Source: Paenibacillus hunanensis | GTDB taxonomy: Bacteria; Bacillota; Bacilli; Paenibacillales; Paenibacillaceae | Length of the DNA stretch: 64,000 nt | Reading direction: 5' to 3' | Assembly: GCF_014645615.1 (NCBI RefSeq) | Contig: NZ_BMMB01000001.1 | Span: 124,001 to 188,000, forward strand | Position numbers and translations under genes: made by a program | Shown: piece after piece, positions 25,869 through 34,529 of the stretch | How the letters are laid out: each line of letters opens with the position of its first letter | Position numbering within the stretch: the first letter of the stretch is position 1 | Notes under the pieces: model-generated | Told to the model about the DNA's origin: nothing | Databases searched by the model: none | The model's input: the letters and a program-made list of their open reading frames with translations, nothing else

Positions 25869-27417
25869 TGATGAAAAGAATATCCGGCATGGACTTCAGG
25901 TGATGATTGAGCGACAATTTCCGGGGCGATATACGATCCGCTGTGCAAGACATGGTCAGGAAGGACTATTTACACTTCGTGAGCAACCAGCCGATATTAT
26001 CATTACCGATATTCGTATGCCAGTGCTGGATGGCATCGCGATGCTGGAGCAATTGCGCGCCAGTAGTGAGCTTGTGCAGCAGCCGGAAGTGATCGTGCTT
26101 AGCGGTCATGACGATTTTGAATATGCGAAGGCCGCTATTCGTTATCAGGTACGCGAATATCTACTCAAGCCGATTCGGCGTGATGATCTATTTGCCGCGC
26201 TTGAAAGTCTGGAAAATGAGCTTGTACGTAAGGAATCCTTATCTCGCCGTCTGGAGGATGCGGATCAGTATCGGCGTCAATGGCAGGAGGAGCAGCTATC
26301 ACGCTGGCTTGAAGCGCCTGCGGATGAAGCGAAGCGTGAGCTCGACGCATGTACGTGGCTACAGCTACCCGAGCCGTATATCGTCTGTGTATGGAATTGC
26401 GTGACCGCAGATGGGCATCCGGTAGCGGTGCAGGAGCTGGATCTGCTGCTCAGTCAGCTGGCCGATCATACACAGGCGACATACGAAATGCAATTGCTCG
26501 ACCGAGAAGGGCGCCGCGTCTGGATGATCCGTCAGGAGCAGCTCGGTCTGCTACAAGCACTCGCAAGAGCAGCTGCACGTCGTGAGGTATCCGGGCTATG
26601 GGCAGGTATTAGCAGCAGCAAGCAGGAGCGCAGTGAGCTACAAACGGCTTATGCGCAAGCCTGTCGGGCATTAGTATACGGGTTCTTTTGCCCGGGCATA
26701 TATCTACTGAATGAGCCTACGCTGCAAGAAGCTGAGATTCCGCAGGCACAGCTGGAAGAGGATGTGCGCAGGCTGGGTAATCTGCTCGGTACAGGACGAA
26801 GCAGTGAAATTAGTGGAATGGTGCATCATCTATTCCGATTATCGGGTACAGGGATGCGCAGTTTGAATGAGGTACAGCGCACCGTACGGCTAATTAATGA
26901 GAATGTGCTGGATGAGGTGTTTCGCCATTTTGGCGAGGCATCGATCGAGGTGCTGCGTCTGTATCGTCGGGTGTGCAGTCTGGAGCATTATCGGTATTTT
27001 CATGATTATTGCCGCGATCTGGAGCGTCTGCTGCTCAGTCTGGACGAATATATCGGACAGCTTCGGCTCGTGCACAGTGAGCATCATCGTTTAAAGGAAG
27101 CGGTAGCGTATTTGCATAGTCATTATGCGCGTCCACTTAATATGGCAACAGTAAGCAATCATGTGTCGCTGAATTACTCGTATTTTAGCGAGGCTTTTAA
27201 GGCATATACAGGAGAAAGCTTTGTCGTTTATTTGAAAAAGCTACGGATTGAGCGCGCTAAGGAGCTACTGGCAGAGCCTCATCATCGTCTCGGTGAGATT
27301 GGGGAGCAGGTTGGATTTGAGAGCAGTCGACACTTCTCTCGTGTGTTTCGCGAACTGGAAGGAATTACGCCGCAGGAGTACCGTGCACGGCTCGAATTGC
27401 GGTCAGGCATGGTGTAA
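25846..27417 (+). CDS. YesN-type response regulator with AraC output domain
   Basis: 523 aa from the ATG at 25846 (GGAGGAG upstream); a longer frame from 25750 overlaps the kinase extensively and is rejected. Receiver domain residues 1-120 (LLIIDDEKNIRHGL, phospho-Asp in ITDIRMPVLDG, LKPIRRDDL), a linker with DUF-like middle region, and a C-terminal AraC HTH (about 420-523) with YSYFSEAFKAYTGES and GEIGEQVGFESSRHFSRVFR. These pairs usually activate nearby oligosaccharide importers; the Lpl-type operon at 16549-20521 is a candidate target. Confidence 0.92.
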   Translation: MRQLLIIDDEKNIRHGLQVMIERQFPGRYTIRCARHGQEGLFTLREQPADIIITDIRMPVLDGIAMLEQLRASSELVQQPEVIVLSGHDDFEYAKAAIRYQVREYLLKPIRRDDLFAALESLENELVRKESLSRRLEDADQYRRQWQEEQLSRWLEAPADEAKRELDACTWLQLPEPYIVCVWNCVTADGHPVAVQELDLLLSQLADHTQATYEMQLLDREGRRVWMIRQEQLGLLQALARAAARREVSGLWAGISSSKQERSELQTAYAQACRALVYGFFCPGIYLLNEPTLQEAEIPQAQLEEDVRRLGNLLGTGRSSEISGMVHHLFRLSGTGMRSLNEVQRTVRLINENVLDEVFRHFGEASIEVLRLYRRVCSLEHYRYFHDYCRDLERLLLSLDEYIGQLRLVHSEHHRLKEAVAYLHSHYARPLNMATVSNHVSLNYSYFSEAFKAYTGESFVVYLKKLRIERAKELLAEPHHRLGEIGEQVGFESSRHFSRVFRELEGITPQEYRARLELRSGMV

Positions 27418-27555
27418 CACAATTGTGCGTGGTTTCGCCCTTTCTGCGTTTGCAAACCGGATAATTTAAAGTAAAATAGTTGGGTAGCCAAATGAAATTG
27501 CATAGAATCTATGAATTAAAATCTTGGCATTTAACTATATACTGGAGGGCTTTTG

Positions 27556-30408
27556 GTGCTGAAAGGTGCAAAATTTGGAATACGCACTAAAATTGTAGCC
27601 GGGTATATCGTGATCATTGTCTGTCTGGGTATTGTACTGACGATGATGTCAGGGCGTATGAACCAGCTGGAACAGGAAAGCCGATACATCAATGATCATG
27701 ATCTGGAAGTTCACAACTTGACCAACATGCTGGAAAAGCATGTGCTGGATATGGAAACCGGGCAACGTGGTTTCGTCCTCACCGGTGAAGAGAGCTATCT
27801 GGAGCCCTATAATGAATCCGTTTCTCGTTGGGAGAGCGATTATAACGAGCTGTATGCGCTTGTCGCAGGCAATCAGCTACAGCAAAATAATTTACAAACG
27901 ATCCGTACCGGGATCGAAACCTGGATCAAGGATGCCGGAACACCTGCCATTACGATGAAGCAGCGCGGCGATACGGCTGGTCTGAAAACCTTTTTTGCCA
28001 GCGATCCAGGCAAGCAGCAGATTGATCAGCTACGTCAGGAACTCGATTCGTTCCGCAATAGCGAAAAGGCGCTAACGAGTGCTCGTATCGAGGCAGCCGC
28101 ACAAAGCAATGAACGCATGCTGACGATGATGATCGGTGTTTGGATTCTGCTTGCGATCATCTCGATTGCGACTGCATTACTTATTGCACGCCAGATTGTA
28201 GGTACAATTCGTGATGTTAGTGATACCTTACTCGGTATCGCAACGGGCGGTAACCTGAGAACACGAATCGATGTAACCTCTCGTGACGAGGTGGGCGAGC
28301 TAGGCGATGCTGCGAATCAGTTACTGGATCATGTGCAGTATGAGAACTGGGTCAAGGATCAGATCGCTCAGGCGGCGACACGTTTTCAGGAAGCGACAGA
28401 CGTGGACAGCCTGTCAGCGGTGCTACTGACCAAAGGAAACAAATGGTTTGGTACGCCCTATGGCATTGTATACCGCAAAACAGCAGAGGGCTATTGGATC
28501 AAAGCCGCTTCCTTTGCCTCTTCGGAGTCTGATGCGGAGCTGGGCGCTTCCCGCTTACAGCAGGGGGAAGGCTTGACCGGACAGTCGATTATCGAGCGTC
28601 GTATGCTGGAGCTGCATCCATTGTCGGATGAGTATGTGCGTACGATTAGCTCAGGTCTGGGGCATACTGGATTACAGGCAATGATTGCCGCACCGATCAT
28701 TTTTGAAGGTCGTGTAATTGCCGCCGTGGAATTTGCTTTACTGGAGCCGATGATGGACAAGCAGAAGCATCTGCTACAGCAGTTGATTGATATTTTTGCA
28801 GTAACCCTTCATTCTGTGATGACACGTATGGAGGTTGAGCAGCTCTATCATGAATCACAATCGCTGAATCATGAGCTACAGGTACAATCTGAGGAATTAC
28901 AGGTACAGTCGGAGGAGCTGCAAGCGCAGACGGAAGAGCTGCAAATGCAAACCGAAGAGTTGCAAATGCTGAACGAGCGTCTGGAGCATGGCAAGATGGC
29001 AGCCGAAAGTACAGCCGTCGAGCTGGACAAATATGCACAGCAGCTACAGGTGAGCTCACGTTATAAATCGGAGTTTCTGGCTAATATGTCGCATGAGCTG
29101 CGTACGCCGCTCAACAGTATGCTCATCCTGTCACAGATTTTGTCGGAGAACGGGAATGGCAATCTGACGGCGAAGGAGCAGGAATACGCATCAATTATTC
29201 ATTCCTCCGGTAAGGATCTATTGAATCTGATTAACGATATTCTTGATCTGTCCAAGGTGGAAGCAGGCAAAATGCAGATTGAGATTAATCCGATCAGTAT
29301 CGAAGCGATGCTGGAGCAGATGGAGCGTAGCTTCCGCGAAACCGCCGTGCAGCGAGAGCTGTTCTTCAAGGTTGAAGTGGAGGAGAATGTGCCAGAGCTG
29401 GTGTACTCGGATGAGATGCGTATTCAGCAGGTGCTACGTAATCTGCTGTCCAATGCGTTCAAATTCACTCAGACTGGCGGCGTCACACTACAGGTACAAA
29501 AGGTCAATCGCGTACAGACAAGCAGCTACGAAAGCTCGCAGCCGATGCTTGCCTTTAGCGTCAGTGATACAGGCATCGGGATCTCAGCAGAGAACCGTGA
29601 TGTGATCTTCGAGGCATTCCGTCAGGCAGATGGAGCAACCGCACGTAAATATGGCGGTACAGGGCTTGGACTATCAATCTCCTCCCAGCTGGCTAATCTG
29701 CTAGGGGGCACGATTCATCTGGAAAGTAAGTATGGTGAGGGGAGTATTTTCACCTTCTATATTCCGTGTATGGTTACCGATCCGCATTCGGAGCATGCTA
29801 TCTTTGAGATGAATGAGCCGCTGCATATGAATCGTACCGTATTCATGGAGGAAGGTTCCGCATCCTCAGCTGATGGCTATGAATACAATGCTTCCTCCGA
29901 GGGAGACATGTTCGTACAGTCGTCAAGAGAGCGTTCGCCCTTTGCCGCGCTCGGTCAGGAATCTGCGGCAGATCAGTCGCAGTCTGGACAATCAGGCGGA
30001 ACTGATATTTTAAGTGGTCGCAAGATTCTGATCGTAGATGATGATATTCGTAATGTCTATGCGCTCACCAGTATGCTGGAGCGTTACAATATGAACATCG
30101 TCATCTCACAAAATGGACGCGATGCGCTGGAGATTCTGCATATGGATCAGAATATCGATCTGATTCTTATGGATATTATGATGCCGGAGCTGGACGGCTA
30201 CGAAACGATGAAAACGGTGCGTAACCTGTATGGCTATAGCGATGTGCCGATTATCGTGCTCACTGCTAAAGCGATGAAGGAAGACCGTGAGAAGAGTATT
30301 CAGGCAGGGGCAACCGACTATATGAGCAAGCCACTGCATATGCAGGATGTGCTACAGCGTGTACGCTACTGGTTGCATCAGCAGACCGCACGCTCGTCAG
30401 CTCGTTAA
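27556..30408 (+). CDS. Hybrid sensor histidine kinase/response regulator (CHASE3-HAMP-GAF)
   Basis: 950 aa if started at the GTG at 27556 (6 bases after GGAGGG); a TTG at 27553 is the alternative. Order: TM1 (about 10-31), CHASE3 (about 38-180), TM2 (about 190-212), HAMP, GAF (about 280-425), a coiled coil of ELQxQxE heptads (about 440-475), HisKA with phospho-His near residue 513 in NMSHELRTPLNSML, HATPase_c, a variable linker, and a C-terminal receiver with phospho-Asp near 873 in LILMDIMMPELDG. This is the layout of multi-sensor phosphorelay kinases in Paenibacillus and cyanobacteria. No dedicated output gene is adjacent. Confidence 0.9.
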   Translation: MLKGAKFGIRTKIVAGYIVIIVCLGIVLTMMSGRMNQLEQESRYINDHDLEVHNLTNMLEKHVLDMETGQRGFVLTGEESYLEPYNESVSRWESDYNELYALVAGNQLQQNNLQTIRTGIETWIKDAGTPAITMKQRGDTAGLKTFFASDPGKQQIDQLRQELDSFRNSEKALTSARIEAAAQSNERMLTMMIGVWILLAIISIATALLIARQIVGTIRDVSDTLLGIATGGNLRTRIDVTSRDEVGELGDAANQLLDHVQYENWVKDQIAQAATRFQEATDVDSLSAVLLTKGNKWFGTPYGIVYRKTAEGYWIKAASFASSESDAELGASRLQQGEGLTGQSIIERRMLELHPLSDEYVRTISSGLGHTGLQAMIAAPIIFEGRVIAAVEFALLEPMMDKQKHLLQQLIDIFAVTLHSVMTRMEVEQLYHESQSLNHELQVQSEELQVQSEELQAQTEELQMQTEELQMLNERLEHGKMAAESTAVELDKYAQQLQVSSRYKSEFLANMSHELRTPLNSMLILSQILSENGNGNLTAKEQEYASIIHSSGKDLLNLINDILDLSKVEAGKMQIEINPISIEAMLEQMERSFRETAVQRELFFKVEVEENVPELVYSDEMRIQQVLRNLLSNAFKFTQTGGVTLQVQKVNRVQTSSYESSQPMLAFSVSDTGIGISAENRDVIFEAFRQADGATARKYGGTGLGLSISSQLANLLGGTIHLESKYGEGSIFTFYIPCMVTDPHSEHAIFEMNEPLHMNRTVFMEEGSASSADGYEYNASSEGDMFVQSSRERSPFAALGQESAADQSQSGQSGGTDILSGRKILIVDDDIRNVYALTSMLERYNMNIVISQNGRDALEILHMDQNIDLILMDIMMPELDGYETMKTVRNLYGYSDVPIIVLTAKAMKEDREKSIQAGATDYMSKPLHMQDVLQRVRYWLHQQTARSSAR

Positions 30409-30530
30409 TAGGCGGACTGCATCTGTCGATTACAGCACGGCATTATAGCATAGAGTCAATGTGTGTTCACCGATCAAGCTTGCACAGCGATGTATTATGG
30501 AATAAATCTAAGGTTGTATCCTATCATATA

Positions 30531-30574
30531 AAAAGCCAGAAGCCCCGTTATGAACAGGGTTTCTGGCTTTTTGA
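30531..30574 (+). terminator. Rho-independent terminator
   Basis: AAAAGCCAGAA pairs with TTCTGGCTTTT, with an inner CCC/GGG, followed by T residues. Confidence 0.85.
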
Positions 30575-30633
30575 CATCTAGATAGAAGGGAACGATAAAT
30601 TAATTAAGTTGCGTATTTAACTAGGTCTAAATA

Positions 30634-30676
30634 CCCTTGTTTGAGTCTGTTTAAGATAGTAAATTTTTACTATAAT
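30634..30676 (+). promoter_or_regulatory. Shared upstream element, copy A, with dyad over -10
   Basis: CCCTTGTTTGA (30634-30644), 11 bases, then ATAGTAAATTTTTAC (30656-30670). The same blocks with the same spacing precede the paralogue at 32222-32258. In this copy ATAGTAAA and TTTACTAT form an inverted repeat that runs into TATAAT (30671-30676). Confidence 0.65.
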
Positions 30677-30786
30677 AATAGGGTGTATACTGTCGTTTGC
30701 TGCCATGTACTTGCATACCATCATGGAAATATTGAGCACAATTCCAAGCAGGGCCCTGTTCATTTCGTCAGAAAGGAAGATTAGCG

Positions 30787-31947
30787 ATGAATATTAGTTC
30801 AAGCCCTGGTTATACGTCCATTAACAACTTGCAAGGTTATGCTGGCAACAACGGCACTGATTCTACCAATTCGGATCGTTCCAAAACCGAACAAGATCGT
30901 GATGATCCGCAGGTGCAAGCGGACAAAGCCAAGGAGCAAAAGCTCAAAGATCAGAAGGTAAAAGACCAGAAGCAAAGCCAACAGCTTGCTGAGGAGCAAA
31001 AGTTACAAAAGAAAGAGGAGTACAAAAAGGAAGACAAGGAAAAGGAAGTTCGGCAAAAGGATATGAACACGCTGTTTGAGAAGCAACAGCAGCAGCAACA
31101 TGATAGCAGCAAGGCGGCGCATGACCTGTTGATCGAAAGTATCTATAACCAGATCGGTGCAGGCTCTCAGCTGGCGATCAATAAGGATAACTACGAGGAT
31201 ACGATCAAGGGTCTGGTTAACCGTGGTTTTCAGGTGAGTGCAGACGAGGAACGGATGACGATCTCCTCCAAAGTGCATCAGCTCAAGCTTGAGGTGAGTA
31301 AGGACTCGTATATGCGTTATGTACAGTCTCAGCAGGCTCGCTGGTCGACTACTAACGGGGAACGGATCGATCCAGCGAGTGATTCACCAGCAGTTGATCC
31401 AGTTCAAGGGAATACAGGTACGACGTCGTCTTCAGCCCAGCAACCTGCTGGAACAGCGCCAACTCCACAGCCGACATCTGGAGCAGGGAACTCTACATCG
31501 GGCGAAGCGAACACAGGGACGTCTTCATCCCCAGGCACGACACCAGCTGCGTCATCATCAAGCAACACCGATCCATCTTCATCTACGCCGGCTACAGGTA
31601 ATAGCAATCCTACACCAGGTAGCGGAACGGATAATGATAACACTGGTAGTACCTCTACAGGTGGAGCAGCTAGTGGCAGCACGGGTAGCACAACTACCAG
31701 TGGCACGGGAAGCAGCACAGGTGGGCGAACGACAACAGGCTCGACAGGCAACAACGGTACAAGCACTACACCTGCGAATGGGACAGAAAATGGTAGCACA
31801 ACAGGAACAGGCACCACGACAGGATCAAGTGGCAGTCCTACCGGAACGGGCGGCAGTTCATCCAGTGGGTCAGATACAGGTGGTAGCACAAGTGGCGGTA
31901 ACAGCGGCACTGGCGGGATCAGCCTCATTCCAGGTTTGATCAAATAG
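30787..31947 (+). CDS. Uncharacterised protein with coiled coil, conserved core and Ser/Thr/Gly-rich tail
   Basis: 386 aa, function unknown. No signal peptide or TM segment. Residues 1-40 are polar and Ser/Asn-rich. Residues 41-110 are a highly charged Lys/Gln/Glu helix with a poly-Gln run. Residues 84-180 form the core shared with the protein encoded at 32386-34185, best conserved around TISSKVHQLKLEVSKDSY (158-175). Residues about 205-375 are low-complexity Ser/Thr/Gly/Asn, and the protein ends with a short hydrophobic tip (GISLIPGLIK). GGAAG precedes the ATG. The tail could be an extended, possibly glycosylated stalk, but this is speculative. Confidence 0.75.
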   Translation: MNISSSPGYTSINNLQGYAGNNGTDSTNSDRSKTEQDRDDPQVQADKAKEQKLKDQKVKDQKQSQQLAEEQKLQKKEEYKKEDKEKEVRQKDMNTLFEKQQQQQHDSSKAAHDLLIESIYNQIGAGSQLAINKDNYEDTIKGLVNRGFQVSADEERMTISSKVHQLKLEVSKDSYMRYVQSQQARWSTTNGERIDPASDSPAVDPVQGNTGTTSSSAQQPAGTAPTPQPTSGAGNSTSGEANTGTSSSPGTTPAASSSSNTDPSSSTPATGNSNPTPGSGTDNDNTGSTSTGGAASGSTGSTTTSGTGSSTGGRTTTGSTGNNGTSTTPANGTENGSTTGTGTTTGSSGSPTGTGGSSSSGSDTGGSTSGGNSGTGGISLIPGLIK

Positions 31948-32065
31948 CATATACATTCTACTATTCATGGATCATTATACGTTCCGAGTGGATAGTGAAT
32001 GGAAGAAATGATATTTAATTTTAGCTTAGATGATGATATAACAGATCGCTTTATAAGGATAAAAG

Positions 32066-32101
32066 AAAGTCTGCTTCCACTCATTGGAGGCAGGCTTTTT
32101 T
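32066..32101 (+). terminator. Rho-independent terminator
   Basis: AAAGTCTGCTTCCA pairs with TGGAGGCAGGCTTT around a five-base loop, followed by TTTTTGC. Confidence 0.8.
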
Positions 32102-32221
32102 TGCATGTTCAAGCATAACGCAATAAAACCGAGCACAAATTTCGACAAATACATTCACCTAACAACGGAAAAATACATATAATTATTAATTGGATAAAAT
32201 TACCTCTAACAGTATAATGGT

Positions 32222-32258
32222 CCCTTGTTTGATAACTGGATAAATAGTAAATTATAAC
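32222..32258 (+). promoter_or_regulatory. Shared upstream element, copy B
   Basis: CCCTTGTTTGA (32222-32232) is identical to copy A. After the same 11-base gap, ATAGTAAATTATAAC (32244-32258) matches copy A at 13 of 15 positions. The distance to the start codon (127 bp) is similar to copy A (116 bp). It does not match the standard SigA spacing, so an activator site or an alternative sigma factor is possible. Confidence 0.6.
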
Positions 32259-32385
32259 CAATAAATATGGTATATTATCCCTTAAATGTATGTATAATTG
32301 TCGAGTAATAAATACCTCGTTCTGTTGACCTCTCTGTCGTCCAGTCATATAGCCTGATCATTCACCACGTGAGGAGCGAGCCGCG

Positions 32386-34185
32386 ATGAATATCACAACA
32401 ACTTCGTCTGCAACCCCTTCCAATATGTACACAGCTTATCCAACAGGAACAAGTCGGTGGCAGGATAAATCAGATTCCGTCTCTGTATCATCTAAAGATG
32501 CCAGTTCAGCTACTAATCAGAGTCCAGCTGAGAAGAAGATGGAGGATAATAAAAAGTATAAGCAGGATATGCTCGATAAAGAGCAACGGAAAAAGGATCT
32601 GGACAAGATTTATGAAAGTCAGCAAAAGAGAACCGATCTAGTGCATGAGCAAATGCAGAAGACACTAACCGGGCAAGGCTTTTTCCAAATTGGACAGCAG
32701 CAGGGCATTGCGCTGACAAAGGAGAACTTTGATGAGACGGTACGCGGCTTGATGCAAAAGGGCTTTAAGGTAGATCGTAGCGAGCAACAGATGACCGTAT
32801 CCTCAAAGCTTCATCAGCTGAAGCTAGAAATGAGCAAGCAGTCCTATGATAAATATGTTGAGATGACGTATGGCAAAAAAATGGCAGAGCAAATGGGCAT
32901 CGGTCAGCCAGCTAATGCAACTCAAACTGCTCAAGCTTCTAATGCTGCAACTCCTGCGAATGCTGTCATTTATAAAGTTACGATGAATCAGACTGCCAAT
33001 GGAGCACAGGTAGGCGTAGTGAAAATCCCGGCAAATGGTGGTTCGGTAGCTACATCGACGACAGGAACCGCACAACCGACAGCGCAGCCGACTACTGGAA
33101 CAGGTAGCGCTACAGCTGCCTCTCCATCACCAGCTGTAGCGAGTACACCAACAAATACACCGACGACAAGCTCGTCTACAGCAGCGAATAGTAGTGATTC
33201 TGTAGCCGCTCCTGCTGTGGCGCCAGCTACGAATGAATCTGGTGATAATGCACCAACACCAACACCATCGGCTACTTCATCTAGCCCAACAACTCCAGCA
33301 GCAACGAGCGATGCGAATGGAGCCGCACCGACTGCGGGTAATACGACATCACCAACGGCACCTGAGACAACGAATTCTTCCTCAGGAACAGCTAGTCCAG
33401 CAATAGGAACAACGACTCCACCAGCATCAACTAGCTCGCCAATACCAGCGCCAGTATCGACAGCTTCGACAACAGTGAGTACACCAGCAGGGGATACCAC
33501 CGTATCCGTACCAACAACAAGCACCGTAGCGCCGACTACAGCACCAGTGACTGAAGTAGCTGGATCTCCAACGGTCAATAGCTCAGTAACGGTGACACCA
33601 ACGGGATCGACGAGCTCATCAACAACGACAGGAACGACGGCTCCTGTCACCACGCCTGTTCCTACTACAACGACGACTTCGGGTACAGTAGCGACAGCAG
33701 CGCCAACCACTACTACGGTACCAACGGTCAATTCAAGCCCAATGACAACGTCGGGAGGCAGCACATCCACATCAACAACGAATAGTCCTGTGTCTACGAC
33801 CAGCACAACGGCAACTCCAGTAACGAATACGAGCTCAGCTGGTGTGCCAACAACTTCAGCGAGTACATCCTCTACAGGTAGTACCACAACCACAGGTAGC
33901 ACATCTACAACTAGCCCAACCAGCCCTGCGCCAACGACAACAACAGCGAGCACAGGCACATCGTCACCTGTAAGTACAACGACTCCACCAACAGCAACTA
34001 GCAGTACGCCAACAAGTACAACAACCAGCCAGACAACATCTACCTCCACAACATCCAGCACGTCTACCACAGCACCAACCGCAACTAAAACGACCAGTAC
34101 AACAACGACACCAACGAATACGAATATCGTAGAAACAGTTGTTACGGGCGTGAATAAAACAGTCAGCGGTCTTGGTCATAAATAA
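32386..34185 (+). CDS. Uncharacterised paralogue with long Thr/Ser/Pro/Ala-rich tail
   Basis: 599 aa, function unknown, paralogue of the preceding protein. No signal peptide or TM segment. Residues 1-45 are Ser/Thr-rich, 46-95 a charged helix, 66-160 the shared core with TVSSKLHQLKLEMSKQSY (137-154), and 195-215 a small beta-like stretch (VIYKVTMNQTANGAQVGVV). Residues about 225-578 are almost entirely Thr, Ser, Pro, Ala and Val, and the C-terminal 20 residues look like an amphipathic helix (NIVETVVTGVNKTVSG). GAGGAG precedes the ATG. A role as a surface, spore or matrix protein is conceivable, but export without a signal peptide would need another route. Confidence 0.75.
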   Translation: MNITTTSSATPSNMYTAYPTGTSRWQDKSDSVSVSSKDASSATNQSPAEKKMEDNKKYKQDMLDKEQRKKDLDKIYESQQKRTDLVHEQMQKTLTGQGFFQIGQQQGIALTKENFDETVRGLMQKGFKVDRSEQQMTVSSKLHQLKLEMSKQSYDKYVEMTYGKKMAEQMGIGQPANATQTAQASNAATPANAVIYKVTMNQTANGAQVGVVKIPANGGSVATSTTGTAQPTAQPTTGTGSATAASPSPAVASTPTNTPTTSSSTAANSSDSVAAPAVAPATNESGDNAPTPTPSATSSSPTTPAATSDANGAAPTAGNTTSPTAPETTNSSSGTASPAIGTTTPPASTSSPIPAPVSTASTTVSTPAGDTTVSVPTTSTVAPTTAPVTEVAGSPTVNSSVTVTPTGSTSSSTTTGTTAPVTTPVPTTTTTSGTVATAAPTTTTVPTVNSSPMTTSGGSTSTSTTNSPVSTTSTTATPVTNTSSAGVPTTSASTSSTGSTTTTGSTSTTSPTSPAPTTTTASTGTSSPVSTTTPPTATSSTPTSTTTSQTTSTSTTSSTSTTAPTATKTTSTTTTPTNTNIVETVVTGVNKTVSGLGHK

Positions 34186-34529
34186 TGACAAAAGCCTACT
34201 TTTTCCACATTCCGGTATGTATCACTCATACACAGGAACGATTTGGAAAACGCAGGCTTTTTTTATACGTAGGCTTCATTATTGTAGATATTAATGCTGT
34301 ATAGGCTAATGCTGCATATCATTAATCCTATCCTACACGTAATCTCAATAACTGCTAATTATTGCTCGATCTTCAGTTTTACAAAGGACAGGTACGAAGC
34401 AGTACAGCATGAAGCAGACAAATACAAAGTAGAAAAGTACAAAATAGGAAAGTACGGAGCAAACAAGTACAAAACAGATGGATCGCTAGCACACTAGCAG
34501 TTACTCCATGCAATCCGGCAACAGCAGAC
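34186..34529. other. Convergent intergenic region
   Basis: Contains the terminator (34190-34264). Bases 34385-34480 are A-rich with an AAGTACAAA word repeated several times, giving a short Lys/Tyr-rich open frame that lacks a ribosome binding site and is not called. Confidence 0.5.
34190..34265 (+). terminator. Large Rho-independent terminator
   Basis: AAAAGCCT (34190-34197) pairs with AGGCTTTT (34254-34261). Further pairing TTTTCC/GGAAAA and an inner hairpin GTAT/ATAC extend it. A run of T follows. Confidence 0.75.

Larger units (their letters stand above)
30409..30786. other. Intergenic region before the first Ser/Thr-tail protein gene
   Basis: Contains the terminator of the hybrid kinase gene (30531-30573), the upstream element shared with the paralogue (30634-30670) and a likely -10 TATAAT (30671-30676). 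The 110-base leader after that shows no clear structure. Confidence 0.6.
31948..32385. other. Intergenic region between the two paralogues
   Basis: Holds the terminator of the first gene (32066-32100) and the shared upstream element (32222-32258). The rest (32100-32220 and 32260-32380) is AT-rich with no gene supported. Confidence 0.6.

Noticed and set aside
31404..31943. Long minus-strand open frame through the Ser/Thr tail (179 codons)
   Set aside because: It is the antisense of a low-complexity ACN/TCN/GGN tract, which lacks stops on the other strand. It has no ribosome binding site or domain, and its Val/Pro/Leu composition is an artefact.
32988..34070. Minus-strand open frame of 360 codons opposite the second Ser/Thr-tail gene
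   Set aside because: Same artefact of antisense low-complexity sequence; the plus-strand gene has a ribosome binding site, a paralogue and a terminator.
34294..34497. 67-codon Lys/Tyr-rich open frame
   Set aside because: It arises from an A-rich AAGTACAAA repeat stretch in a convergent intergenic region without a ribosome binding site.
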